Shown: one piece after another, positions 14,063-22,466 of the stretch
How the letters are laid out: each line of letters begins with the position of its first letter
Numbering within the stretch: the stretch's first letter is position 1
Assembly (NCBI GenBank): GCA_964445375.1
Contig: CAYUKO010000043.1
Location: forward strand, 1 to 25,636
DNA: 25,636 bases
Reading direction: 5' to 3'
Origin: COE1 sp964445375
GTDB taxonomy: Bacteria > Bacillota > Clostridia > Lachnospirales > Lachnospiraceae
The notes under the pieces: generated by a model
Database searches by the model: none
What the model was told of the DNA's origin: nothing
What the model saw: only the letters and a program-made list of their open reading frames with translations
Translations under genes and position numbers: made by a program

Positions 14063-15652
14063 TTAATGATACATGACAACGGTGTCATTTTCCTGTATGA
14101 CGGTCTTGCCATCGGGAATCAGATTCTCAGAGCCTCTGATAATCATGGCAACGAGTGCATCTGCTGGAAGATTCAGTTCCCAGATTGCCTTATTGCACCA
14201 TGCATGAGTTTTTTCAATCTTGATTTCCTCAAGCTTTTCATGCTCGGCAGGCTCATAAGCAGGAACGCTTAAGATAACGTCATCGCCGGCAAGAATCTTT
14301 GTGTCGCCTTTGGTGATAATGGTTTCGTGATTACGTTTGATCATAATGGCAAGCGAACCGGTTGGAACGTGAACATCTTTTACCTGCTTGTTCTCCCAAT
14401 TGTGTCCCTCCGGGATATACATACGCATCAGGGTAATCGCAGATTCTTCCTGATAGTCATTGAACGTCTTTCTTACATCGGCGGTTTCGTCAATCATATG
14501 AAGCTTTTGTGCAACCTTTGGAAGTAAGGTTCCCTGTACGGAAACGGAGAATAAGGATACCATGAACACGATATGAAACAGGTCATGCGACATAGTAACG
14601 CCATTAGAGATTGCCATAATCGCAAATACCGAAGATGCAGCACCTCGAAGTCCAGCCCACGATACCAGAAGACACTGATTCAGGCTGCATCGGAATGGTG
14701 CAAGCAGGGCAAAGACAGCGACAGGTCTTGCAATCAGTGTAATAAAAACGGTAATGGCAAGTGCTGCCGGAATAATCTGAGGCATCTGATGCGGGAAGGA
14801 AAGCAATCCTAATAAGAAGAAAATCAAAATCTGGGCAAGACTGGTGACACCATCAAAAAACGGAATCAAGGTCGCTTTATTTTTGATTTTGCTGTTACCA
14901 ATCAGAATTCCCATGATATAGATGCTTAAGTATGCGTTCCCACCGCCTACCTGTGTCAGTCCGTAGCAGAACAGCACCATGGCAATCATAAAAATCGTAT
15001 CAAGACCTTCGGAAACCAGACCGGTTTTCGTTAACAGCCATACCGAAACACCGGCAAATGCAACACCAATCAAGATGCCGAACACAATCTGTGTACAAAT
15101 CTGTAAAGGAATATTTCCTGTTCCACCAGTTCCCATAAGTCCAATGCCGATAAAGGTCAGCATATAAGCAATCGGGTCATTACTACCACTTTCCATTTCC
15201 AAAAGGGAAGCCGTTCCGTCCTTTAAGTTCAGCTTTTTCTGTCGCAGAATGGCAAACACGCTGGCTGCATCCGTGGAAGAAAGAACGGCTCCGATTAAAA
15301 AACTCTCTACCATAGAATAATGCAGGAAGAAAAAGCAAAGCGCAGCAGTAATGCCGGCAGTTATGACAACACCAAAGGTAGATAAGAGAATCGCTTTTCC
15401 TGCAATTGGCTTTGCCAGCTTCCATTTTGTGTTGAAGCCACCATAAAACATGATGAAAATGAGGGCAATTGAACAGACATTTTCTGCAAGCTTGAAATCA
15501 TCAAAAGGAATTTTCAAGATACCGTCGCTGCCAAAGAGCATGCCGATAAACATGAAAAGAATCAATGCTGGCATTCCGAATTTTACGGAAAATTTCTCTG
15601 CCAGTACACAGAGCAGAATGACAGCAGATACAAGTAGAATAATAATTGTCAT
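14063..15652 (-). CDS. CPA1-type K+(Na+)/H+ antiporter with two RCK_C domains
   Basis: 529 residues. About 12 membrane helices fill residues 1-390, with the family motifs GAVLSSTDAASVFAIL and LLEMESGSNDP (transport aspartates) and SWAGLRGAASSVFAIM. Two similar C-terminal RCK_C/TrkA_C-type domains follow: HNWENKQVKDVHVP to DDVILSV, then HAWCNKAIWELNLP to NDTVVMYH. This resembles NhaP2/CvrA-type potassium/proton antiporters. RCK_C domains of such exporters can bind cyclic di-AMP (established for some relatives, not shown here). The start is ATG 15652, since AAGGAGG is 9 nt upstream. TTG 15658 would be too close. It ends the minus-strand run that begins at 16741. Confidence 0.9.
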   Translation of the reverse strand: MTIIILLVSAVILLCVLAEKFSVKFGMPALILFMFIGMLFGSDGILKIPFDDFKLAENVCSIALIFIMFYGGFNTKWKLAKPIAGKAILLSTFGVVITAGITAALCFFFLHYSMVESFLIGAVLSSTDAASVFAILRQKKLNLKDGTASLLEMESGSNDPIAYMLTFIGIGLMGTGGTGNIPLQICTQIVFGILIGVAFAGVSVWLLTKTGLVSEGLDTIFMIAMVLFCYGLTQVGGGNAYLSIYIMGILIGNSKIKNKATLIPFFDGVTSLAQILIFFLLGLLSFPHQMPQIIPAALAITVFITLIARPVAVFALLAPFRCSLNQCLLVSWAGLRGAASSVFAIMAISNGVTMSHDLFHIVFMVSLFSVSVQGTLLPKVAQKLHMIDETADVRKTFNDYQEESAITLMRMYIPEGHNWENKQVKDVHVPTGSLAIMIKRNHETIITKGDTKILAGDDVILSVPAYEPAEHEKLEEIKIEKTHAWCNKAIWELNLPADALVAMIIRGSENLIPDGKTVIQENDTVVMYH

Positions 15653-15734
15653 AAGCAATTGCCTCCTTTGAGTTGTATGATAATGCTGTTAGTATAGCAC
15701 CTTAAAGCCTGCTTGACAAAAGGTGCTATGGATG

Positions 15735-15878
15735 TTAATCAAACATGGATATATGATATCTTGCTGTACGATAAATCTTGTATCCAAGTGTACCGATTAA
15801 AGAGAAAACAATATAAAGGGAAGAAAATGCGCCTGCACCTCCGCCGATAATAATGATAATCCAAAGTAAAATGTTCAT
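15735..15878 (-). CDS. Membrane miniprotein (47 residues), unknown function
   Basis: 47 residues from ATG 15878, with AAAGG about 9 nt upstream, starting 5 nt after the stop of the PhoU-like gene and ending 82 nt before the antiporter start. The sequence is one or two hydrophobic segments (MNILLWIIIIIGGGAGAF, then SSLYIVFSLIGTLGY) followed by a basic patch (KIYRTARYH), consistent with a small inner-membrane peptide with its C-terminus in the cytoplasm. I do not recognise a named family. The tight spacing and good composition argue that it is translated. It may be an accessory subunit of the transporter system encoded around it. Confidence 0.7.
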   Translation of the reverse strand: MNILLWIIIIIGGGAGAFSSLYIVFSLIGTLGYKIYRTARYHISMFD

Positions 15879-15883
15879 AATAG

Positions 15884-16618
15884 TTAACCTTTCCTTTCTT
15901 CTGTGCTGTCCATAATAAAGGTTTCATCAAACAGGTTGGTGCAGTGAGCTGCAATCTGCTCACAGTCTGTAAGCAGTTCAAGGAAAAACATACCTGTTTC
16001 TACACTGCACGTTCCGTTTCGTAGTCTTTTAATATGGTTCTTTTTTAGTTCTTTGATTAGTTCCTGAATGATAGAATTCTGTCTTTTCATCCACATGCAT
16101 GTAATGTAATTACCTTTCAGGAATGCTTCCTCCAATTTCTGCAGAAGTGTATCGATTCTGTCCCATAACTCCCTTAAATCCTTAAGAGCAGCAAGGGAAA
16201 GCGGCTGTTTCTGCCGGCTTATGCTTTTGGATAACTCTGCAATATGTAATAAATGGTCTGCGATTCCAGTCAGCTCATCCATACTTAGGAGAAGTTGATT
16301 GGCTGTATAGCTTTCTCCGGATGATAAGCTGGTATAGGAAATCTGCTTAAGACATTCCTTAAGCTGTTCCAGTTCATCATGGATTCGGGTGCTGTCTGCC
16401 TTGGCTGTTTTCAGGCTTCCCTTAGGATAATAAGCAGGAAGACCGCTTACGAAACTGGCAAGTGTAAGGAGCTCTGTTACAATGTGTTCGGATTGGTTCT
16501 GCGCCTGTACTAAGGAAAAGGCAGATGATATCCACACACGTTCATCAAGGTTTAGCTGTTTTTTGGGCTTGCTGCCAAGCATGGTAAAAAGACTGAATAT
16601 GTCCATATAAATTACCAT
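15884..16618 (-). CDS. PhoU-like protein resembling a Na/Pi cotransporter lacking its membrane domain
   Basis: 244 residues, mostly helical. Residues 5-15 (MDIFSLFTMLG) resemble the extreme N-terminus of NptA/YjbB-type Na/Pi cotransporters. Residue 24 onward (LDERVW) resembles the linker that in those proteins joins the membrane domain to the cytoplasmic PhoU-like tail. HIKRLRNGTCSVETGMFF with LLTDCEQIAAHCTNL matches the end of that tail. The intervening ~300-residue membrane domain is absent, so the gene looks like an in-frame deletion derivative. It starts immediately after the stop of the 40-codon gene (TAA then ATG, no gap) with GAGGA upstream. A role in sensing or gating the neighbouring antiporter is inference. 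The frame is intact, which argues against a pseudogene. Confidence 0.72.
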   Translation of the reverse strand: MVIYMDIFSLFTMLGSKPKKQLNLDERVWISSAFSLVQAQNQSEHIVTELLTLASFVSGLPAYYPKGSLKTAKADSTRIHDELEQLKECLKQISYTSLSSGESYTANQLLLSMDELTGIADHLLHIAELSKSISRQKQPLSLAALKDLRELWDRIDTLLQKLEEAFLKGNYITCMWMKRQNSIIQELIKELKKNHIKRLRNGTCSVETGMFFLELLTDCEQIAAHCTNLFDETFIMDSTEERKG

Positions 16619-16741
16619 TTAACATTCCTCATCAACAGACCTATGTTCTGGTTTGGAACCATGGTTTTCAAGCCACCAAACCCAGATACCGGCTGCGATT
16701 GCAATGACTACCATAATAGCGAATATTAAATTTTCTAACAT
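16619..16741 (-). CDS. Membrane miniprotein (40 residues), first gene of the run
   Basis: 40 residues from ATG 16741, with GGAGG at 7-8 nt upstream. One hydrophobic helix (LIFAIMVVIAIAAGIWVWW) is followed by a polar tail (ENHGSKPEHRSVDEEC) ending in Cys. Its stop codon abuts the ATG of the PhoU-like gene, so translation of the two is coupled. The single helix with a WVWW boundary and a charged tail is typical of small regulatory subunits of membrane complexes. I do not recognise the family. It is too short for many gene callers. Confidence 0.72.
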   Translation of the reverse strand: MLENLIFAIMVVIAIAAGIWVWWLENHGSKPEHRSVDEEC

Positions 16742-16760
16742 AGTTTGACCTCCAACATAT

Positions 16761-16805
16761 TTTTGCGCGCACGCAAAATAGCCTATGAGTTTTATCAACC
16801 ATAGG
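16761..16805 (-). promoter_or_regulatory. Two hairpins in the leader of the miniprotein operon
   Basis: TTTTGCG and CGCAAAA (16761-16767, 16772-16778) form a perfect 7-bp hairpin 19 nt before the start codon. CCTATG and CATAGG (16782-16787, 16800-16805) form a second hairpin just upstream. Read on the minus strand, the second could end transcription from the gene at 16832-17239, since it is followed by CTATTTT. The first is close enough to the ribosome site to affect translation. Confidence 0.45.
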
Positions 16806-16831
16806 AAATAAGATTACGAAAAAATATGTAT

Positions 16832-17239
16832 TTAGGCTTTTTTACCATCTTTATGATGTATGTAGTTGACAATAATCGCATTGCTGGAAGACTCTTTGGC
16901 GAGCTCACAGTCAGACGATGTATAAATAATTGGAGAATTTTGTGGAAGAATATCCACAAATGCAAGATTTAGGGAAATACCCCTGGAGATTCTGCTGAAA
17001 ATACGCCTAGCCGCCTGTTGGGTATCCGTAATAGACTCCTCTTTAGCAAGGTTTTCTTCATAATAAACCTGTTTTGTAAGCGTAGTCCTTTCACCAGAAC
17101 TGATAGTAGAAACCGTATATGTGGTGTTTTCACAAGAAAAAGAGGAATCTGTCTGAATGTTTTCAAAACACATTCCAAGAAATAGCATACATATCATTAA
17201 TAAGAAGCAGATGCTTTTCTTTTGTCTCCCAAAACGCAT
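16832..17239 (-). CDS. Exported protein of unknown function
   Basis: 135 residues from ATG 17239, with AGGAAGGAG at 6 nt spacing. A signal peptide is clear (MRFGRQKKS, then a hydrophobic run CFLLMICMLFLGMC). C24 follows LGM, which is close to but not a standard lipobox, so it may or may not be a lipoprotein. The mature part is polar with a Thr/Ser-rich first half and ends NYIHHKDGKKA. I do not recognise a family. It precedes the miniprotein/antiporter genes on the same strand with a 90-nt gap holding two hairpins, and is divergent from the MATE gene. Confidence 0.65.
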   Translation of the reverse strand: MRFGRQKKSICFLLMICMLFLGMCFENIQTDSSFSCENTTYTVSTISSGERTTLTKQVYYEENLAKEESITDTQQAARRIFSRISRGISLNLAFVDILPQNSPIIYTSSDCELAKESSSNAIIVNYIHHKDGKKA

Positions 17240-17416
17240 AGGAAACTCCTTCCTTTTGTTACTTTACATAATATTTACAATCTCTACGTATACCTGTATT
17301 CTAGCAGAAGAATTTAGGCGATGCAATTCTTTTTTATGAGATTCCTAAGACAAGCACTAGACAGGAATACCAGATAGGAAGTAAAATCACGATAGAATTT
17401 TTTAGTGGAGGAAATT

Positions 17417-18727
17417 ATGTCAGTTGGAAAGCAGTTTGCAAAGTATGTGTCTCAGAATATATTAGGAATGGTAGGAATTTCTTTTTATATTCTTGCAGAT
17501 ACTTTTTTTATATCTATGGCGGAAGGGACGAATGGTATTACAGCATTGAATCTGGTGTTGCCACTTTATAGCCTTATCTTTGCGATTGGGGCAATGATAG
17601 GAGTTGGTTCTGCAATCCGTTTTAAGATATTGCGTGCGAAAAAGGATGCCAGCGCAGAATATTATTTTTCCAATGCGATTCTCTGTGCTTTGCTTATCGG
17701 TGCCATTTTTATGATGATCGGCGGTCTGTTTCCGGGGCAGCTTGTAAGAGCTCTTGGCGGAGATGAGGAAATCGTTCGGGTAGGAACACCGTATACAAGA
17801 ATCTTTATGCTGTTTGCTCCATGCTTTATGTGGAATCACATCTGCAATGCGTTTGTTAGAAATGATGGAGCGCCTTCGGTTGCCATGGCAGCAACCTTGC
17901 TTAGCAGCTTATTCAATATCGTTATGGATTATATTTTGATGTTTCCGCTAGGACTTGGTATGGCGGGAGCAGCCCTTGCTACGGCAATTTCACCAGTCGT
18001 TGGCATTATGATATGTTGTATTCATTTCTTTTCGAAAAAGAGTACCATTCGTTTCCAGTGGGCAGTTCCCTCTATCAAGAAGCTGGTAGAATCCTGCCAG
18101 CTTGGGGTATCTGCTTTTGTAGGAGAGATATCTTCCGGTGTCACAACGATTGTATTTAATATGCTGATTCTGGGACTTGCTGGTAATGTGGGTGTTGCTG
18201 CGTATGGTGTGGTAGCCAATACTTCTCTGGTAGCGGTATCGGTATTTAATGGTGTGTCGCAAGGTTCCCAGCCGCTTATCAGCGAATATTATGGAAAGGG
18301 TGAGAGTAAGGCGGTAAGGAAGCTTCTTTCTCTTGGAACGGTTACATCCTGTATTCTTGCAGTTATGATTATTTCGGTTGTTTATTTGTTAGCAGAGCAG
18401 ATTGTGGCAATCTTTAACAGCGAACAGGATGTGGCACTTGTTTCGTATGGAATTACTGGTATCAGATTGTATTTCTTGGGCTTTTTCTTTGCTGGCATCA
18501 ATATTGTAGGGACGGGCTTTTTAAGTGCAGTGGAATCTGCGAAAATGGCGTTTGTAGCATCTGTCATGAGAGGCTTTGTAGCGATTATTCTGTGTGCAGT
18601 TGTTATGGCAAAGCTTTTTGGTATGACAGGTGTATGGTTGGCATTTCCGGCTGCAGAGCTGGTTACGATGTTAGTAACAAGCGTGGCATTGCGACAAGCG
18701 GTAAAAGGAATGCAGAACAAAATATAA
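17417..18727 (+). CDS. MATE family multidrug/cation antiporter
   Basis: 436 residues with 12 predicted membrane helices arranged in two similar halves. The N-terminal half shows ISFYILADTFFISMAEG and LVLPLYSLIFAIGAMIGVGS. The second half shows VGEISSGVTTIVFNML and NGVSQGSQPLISEYYGKG, all typical of MepA-like MATE exporters driven by Na+ or H+. ATG 17417 is chosen because GGAGG lies 5 nt upstream. The GTG at 17405 overlaps that site. Substrate cannot be inferred. It stands between a divergent exported-protein gene and the GH31 gene. No terminator is obvious after it, although a 6-bp inverted repeat around 18743-18760 could act weakly. Confidence 0.92.
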   Translation: MSVGKQFAKYVSQNILGMVGISFYILADTFFISMAEGTNGITALNLVLPLYSLIFAIGAMIGVGSAIRFKILRAKKDASAEYYFSNAILCALLIGAIFMMIGGLFPGQLVRALGGDEEIVRVGTPYTRIFMLFAPCFMWNHICNAFVRNDGAPSVAMAATLLSSLFNIVMDYILMFPLGLGMAGAALATAISPVVGIMICCIHFFSKKSTIRFQWAVPSIKKLVESCQLGVSAFVGEISSGVTTIVFNMLILGLAGNVGVAAYGVVANTSLVAVSVFNGVSQGSQPLISEYYGKGESKAVRKLLSLGTVTSCILAVMIISVVYLLAEQIVAIFNSEQDVALVSYGITGIRLYFLGFFFAGINIVGTGFLSAVESAKMAFVASVMRGFVAIILCAVVMAKLFGMTGVWLAFPAAELVTMLVTSVALRQAVKGMQNKI

Positions 18728-18815
18728 GTAAAAAAATAGCTAATTTGTTAATAGACAAATGATAAGCAACTATACTAAGATATAGAGTAAATGAGCAGAA
18801 AGGAAGGTATTGATT

Positions 18816-20795
18816 ATGGTAAAAAAATATGTATTTGGTGAGCCTTTTGAGACAGAAGCGGTAACGATACCGGTTGAAAAGGAAGCAGGGGTTCCAGAGG
18901 TTGGAACAATAGAGATAGAAAATGGTTTTGCATTTACTTATACAATGGATGACACAGATGTCATTTACGGACTTGGTGAGGCAAATCGTGGTATAAATAA
19001 AAGAGGGTATATTTATGTAAGTCATTGTGCCGATGATCCGAATCACACAGAAGAAAAGCAGTCCTTGTATGGAGCGCATAATTTTATCATTATTTCAGGA
19101 AAGCAGCATGTTGGTATGTTTTTTGATTATCCGGGCAAATTGACCTTTGATATTGGATATACCAGACAGGATACTTTGAAAGTAAGCTGTGAGAGAGCAG
19201 ATTTGGACATGTATGTGATTACAGGGGAGTCTGCGTATGATGTAACCAAGCAGTTTCGTAAAATCATTGGAAAAAGCTATATTCCGCCAAAGTTTGCATT
19301 TGGTTTCGGACAGAGCCGTTGGGGTTATCAGAATGCGAAGGATATCGATACGGTAGTTGCGGGTTATCGTGATAACCAGATTCCAATTGATATGGTTTAT
19401 ATGGATATTGACTATATGCAGGATTATAAGGATTTCACCGTAAATGAAGAGAGATTCCCGGATTTTCCAGAGTATGTGAAGAAGATGAAAGCAAACCATA
19501 TTCATCTGATTCCGATTATCGATGCCGGCGTTAAGATTGAGGATGGCTATGACATTTATGAGGAAGGCGTAGAAAAGGGGTATTTTTGTAAGCGTGAGGA
19601 TGGAAGTGACTTTGTTGCAGCGGTATGGCCAGGCTGGACACATTTTCCTGACTTCTTAAATCCTGAGGCAAGAGAGTGGTTTGGAAGTAAGTATGCAAGA
19701 CTGATCGAGGCTGGAATTGATGGTTTCTGGAATGATATGAATGAGCCTGCAATCTTCTATTCCAGAGAAGGAATTGACGCATTGAATCAGGCGGTTAAGG
19801 ATTATGCAAATCAATCCGATTCCAAGAAGACAGAAAAGACAGATGATATCATGAATCAGGCAAATGAGATTCCGGCAGAAGTAAAGAATATCATGGAGCA
19901 TTTACAGAACAGTCCGGAGGACTATAAACGCTTCTACCATAAGGTAAATGGTAAGATGGTTCGTCATGATCAGGTTCATAACTTATATGGATTTAACATG
20001 ACAAGAGCAGCAAGTGAAGCATTTGAAAAAATAGCACCGGATAAGAAGATGCTGATGTTTTCCCGTGCTTCTTATATCGGTATGCACCGTTATGGTGGTA
20101 TCTGGACAGGGGATAATCAGTCATGGTGGTCACATATTTTATTGAATATCAAAATGATGCCATCCTTAAATATGTGTGGTTTCTTATATACCGGAGCAGA
20201 CCTTGGCGGATTCGGAAGCCATGCAACTAGAGATTTGGTGCTTCGATGGCTGGCAGTTGGTGTATTTACTCCATTGATGCGTAATCATGCGGCACTTGGA
20301 ACAAGAGAACAGGAATGCTATCAGTTTGAGAAGATAGAAGATTTCAGACATGTAATCGGTGTTCGCTATCGTCTGATTCCATATATTTACAGTGAGTTTA
20401 TGAAGGCGGCAACACAGGATGATATGTATTTCAAGCCATTGGGATTTGTTTATCCGGATGACAGAAGAGCCATTGAGACAGAAGACCAGCTGATGCTTGG
20501 TAATGAGGTCATGATTGCACCTGTTTATACACAGAATGCAAGCGGCAGATTCGTATATCTTCCGGAAGAAATGAAATTTATTAAGTTCCTGCCGGATGGA
20601 AGCATCTATGAGCAGACTATGGAGAAGGGAAATCATTACATTGATGTTGCACTGAACGAAGTACCAATGTTCATCAAAAAGGGAGCTTGTATTCCAGTTG
20701 TGGATGTAGCTCAGTCTGTTGAGGAAATAGACCTTTCTACCATGAAGATGATTGGTTATGAAGGCGCTTCTTACGAAATGTACAAGGAAGCATAG
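18816..20795 (+). CDS. GH31 family alpha-glucosidase, intracellular
   Basis: 659 residues. Glycoside hydrolase family 31, retaining: nucleophile Asp in DGFWNDMNEPA (D307) and acid/base Asp in GGIWTGDNQSWWSH (D433). Other family marks are FGFGQSRWGYQ, PIDMVYMDIDYM and FSRASYIG. Between the nucleophile and the acid/base is an insertion of about 70 polar residues (roughly 320-390). There is no signal peptide, so it acts in the cytoplasm on alpha-glucosides such as maltose or isomaltose derivatives. The exact substrate is unknown. ATG 18816 is used, with AGGAAGG at 8 nt. TTG 18810 would be too close. Monocistronic, with a strong hairpin downstream. Confidence 0.93.
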   Translation: MVKKYVFGEPFETEAVTIPVEKEAGVPEVGTIEIENGFAFTYTMDDTDVIYGLGEANRGINKRGYIYVSHCADDPNHTEEKQSLYGAHNFIIISGKQHVGMFFDYPGKLTFDIGYTRQDTLKVSCERADLDMYVITGESAYDVTKQFRKIIGKSYIPPKFAFGFGQSRWGYQNAKDIDTVVAGYRDNQIPIDMVYMDIDYMQDYKDFTVNEERFPDFPEYVKKMKANHIHLIPIIDAGVKIEDGYDIYEEGVEKGYFCKREDGSDFVAAVWPGWTHFPDFLNPEAREWFGSKYARLIEAGIDGFWNDMNEPAIFYSREGIDALNQAVKDYANQSDSKKTEKTDDIMNQANEIPAEVKNIMEHLQNSPEDYKRFYHKVNGKMVRHDQVHNLYGFNMTRAASEAFEKIAPDKKMLMFSRASYIGMHRYGGIWTGDNQSWWSHILLNIKMMPSLNMCGFLYTGADLGGFGSHATRDLVLRWLAVGVFTPLMRNHAALGTREQECYQFEKIEDFRHVIGVRYRLIPYIYSEFMKAATQDDMYFKPLGFVYPDDRRAIETEDQLMLGNEVMIAPVYTQNASGRFVYLPEEMKFIKFLPDGSIYEQTMEKGNHYIDVALNEVPMFIKKGACIPVVDVAQSVEEIDLSTMKMIGYEGASYEMYKEA

Positions 20796-20825
20796 TAAGG
20801 AATAAAATAATAAGAAATAAAATAG

Positions 20826-20866
20826 AAAGAGAGACATTAATTCCAAGTGAGTTAATGTCTCTCTTT
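20826..20866 (+). terminator. Terminator after GH31
   Basis: AAAGAGAGACATTAA and TTAATGTCTCTCTTT form a perfect 15-bp stem with an 11-nt loop. The T run is part of the stem. Confidence 0.85.
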
Positions 20867-20950
20867 GTGCTTAGATATTGCTGTAACGTAGTGGTAGTTA
20901 ATCAATATGAAATTATGGAAAAGTTTTCAAAATAATTTCAACAAAACCTA

Positions 20951-21002
20951 TTGACATAGTAGGAAAAGAGGAGTATATTCATACCAACATACAAGATTGG
21001 TA
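20951..21002 (+). promoter_or_regulatory. Promoter and inverted repeat of the metY-cysK operon
   Basis: TTGACA (20951-20956) and TATATT (20974-20979) are exactly 17 nt apart. TACCAA (20982-20987) and TTGGTA (20997-21002) form a perfect 6-bp inverted repeat with a 9-nt spacer across the expected start point, where a repressor would block initiation. The Rrf2 regulator at 25217 is the obvious candidate. The rest of the 20867-21154 gap holds a leader of about 170 nt with a short open frame and no recognisable SAM riboswitch or T-box. Confidence 0.7.
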
Positions 21003-21006
21003 GGTA

Positions 21007-21105
21007 ATGGAAATGACATATATTTTTACGCATTTAGTAAGACACAATTTCCGATATGGACGAATGTGCAGTACGGATTATTGTTGGAGATATAAGAGAA
21101 AATAA
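21007..21105 (+). CDS. Possible leader peptide ORF upstream of metY
   Basis: A 32-codon frame (ATG 21007, TAA 21103-21105) begins right after the operator and ends 49 nt before metY. The peptide is rich in Arg, Tyr and Cys (two Cys, at residues 21 and 26, in RMCSTDYCWRYKRK). Only a weak AGG precedes the start. It could be a translated leader that links cysteine supply to expression, or it may be a chance frame. Confidence 0.3.
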   Translation: MEMTYIFTHLVRHNFRYGRMCSTDYCWRYKRK

Positions 21106-21154
21106 CAGAAAAAGAACTAGAAAATGTTTGAGATATATAAAGGAGATTATGATT

Positions 21155-22447
21155 ATGAGCAATAAAAATTTAAGATTTGAAACACTTCAGCTTCACGTAG
21201 GACAGGAAACACCAGACCCGGTAACAGGTGCAAGAGCAGTACCGATTTACCAGACAACATCATATGTATTTCATAATTCAGCTCATGCAGCAGCAAGATT
21301 TGGATTAACGGATTCAGGTAATATCTATGGAAGATTAACCAACTCCACACAGGATGTATTAGAAAAGCGAATCGCCGCTTTAGAGGGCGGCGTTGCAGCA
21401 CTTGCATTAGCATCCGGTGCAGCAGCAATTACATATGCTATTCAGGCATTAGCGCAGAATGGTGACCATATCGTAGCACAGAAAACCATTTATGGTGGAA
21501 GCTATAATCTGTTGGCACATACACTGCCACAATATGGAATTACAACTACTTTCGTGAATGCGCATGATTTAGAGGAAGTAGAGAAAGCAATTCAGCCAAA
21601 TACAAAAGCAATCTATCTGGAAACCTTGGGAAATCCAAACGCGGATATTCCTGATATTGATGCGATAGCCGAGGTTGCACATAAGCATGGTTTACCGCTT
21701 GTAATCGATAATACATTCGGAACACCATATTTGATTCGTCCAATCGAGCATGGAGCTGACATTGTGGTACATTCAGCAACAAAGTTTATCGGCGGACATG
21801 GAACAACGCTTGGTGGTATTATCGTTGACTCCGGTAAGTTTGATTGGAAAGCAAGCGGTAAATATCCTGCGATTGTAGCACCAAATCCAAGCTACCATGG
21901 CGTATCGTTTGTAGATGCAGCAGGACCGGCAGCCTTTGTAACTTATATCAGAGCTATTCTGCTTCGTGATACAGGAGCAACGATTTCTCCATTTAATGCC
22001 TTTCTGCTATTGCAGGGAGTAGAAACCTTATCATTAAGACTGGAGCGTCATGTAGAAAATACGAAGAAGGTAGTAGAATTTTTGGCATCGCATCCACAGG
22101 TGGAACATGTGAACCATCCATCCTTACCGGATCACCCGGATAACAAATTATACAAGAAATACTTCCCGAATGGTGGAGCGACAATCTTCACCTTTGAGAT
22201 TAAGGGTGGTCAGGAAGAAGCGCATAAGTTTATTGACAGCCTGGAGATTTTCTCACTGCTTGCGAATGTAGCAGATGTAAAGAGTTTAGTCATCCATCCT
22301 GCAACAACAACTCATTCACAGCTGAATGCTACAGAACTTGCGGAACAGGGAATCAAGCCAAATACGATTAGACTTTCTATTGGTACAGAACATATTGATG
22401 ATATTCTGGAAGATTTGAAGCAGGGATTTGCTGCAGTAGAAAAGTAA
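21155..22447 (+). CDS. metY: O-acetylhomoserine sulfhydrylase (MetY)
   Basis: 430 residues, the usual length for this PLP enzyme of the Cys/Met metabolism class, which makes homocysteine from O-acetylhomoserine and sulfide. It starts RFETLQLHVGQ, has YQTTSYVF and NIYGRLTNST, and carries the PLP lysine K210 in VVHSATKFIGGHG. The family insertion and the end segment VKSLVIHPATTTHSQL are intact. ATG 21155 is chosen, with AAGGAG 9 nt upstream. An ATG at 21149 is only 3 nt from that site. First main gene of the sulfur operon, 19 nt before cysK. Some members also use O-acetylserine, so a cysteine-synthase side activity is possible. Confidence 0.93.
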   Translation: MSNKNLRFETLQLHVGQETPDPVTGARAVPIYQTTSYVFHNSAHAAARFGLTDSGNIYGRLTNSTQDVLEKRIAALEGGVAALALASGAAAITYAIQALAQNGDHIVAQKTIYGGSYNLLAHTLPQYGITTTFVNAHDLEEVEKAIQPNTKAIYLETLGNPNADIPDIDAIAEVAHKHGLPLVIDNTFGTPYLIRPIEHGADIVVHSATKFIGGHGTTLGGIIVDSGKFDWKASGKYPAIVAPNPSYHGVSFVDAAGPAAFVTYIRAILLRDTGATISPFNAFLLLQGVETLSLRLERHVENTKKVVEFLASHPQVEHVNHPSLPDHPDNKLYKKYFPNGGATIFTFEIKGGQEEAHKFIDSLEIFSLLANVADVKSLVIHPATTTHSQLNATELAEQGIKPNTIRLSIGTEHIDDILEDLKQGFAAVEK

Positions 22448-22466
22448 AGGTAAGGGAGGCCAGGTC

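Noticed and set aside
15739..15981. Minus-strand 80-residue frame across the PhoU-like gene end
   Set aside because: It overlaps two better-supported frames (15735-15878 and 15884-16618) that have ribosome binding sites and sensible membrane or family features.
21056..21154. N-terminal extension of MetY by 33 residues
   Set aside because: Family members start at the MSNKNLRFETLQ stretch, and AAGGAG lies at the right distance from ATG 21155. The extension is leader RNA.
20980..21154. SAM riboswitch or T-box in the metY leader
   Set aside because: I could not find the conserved SAM-I core or the T-box element in these bases, so no riboswitch is called.
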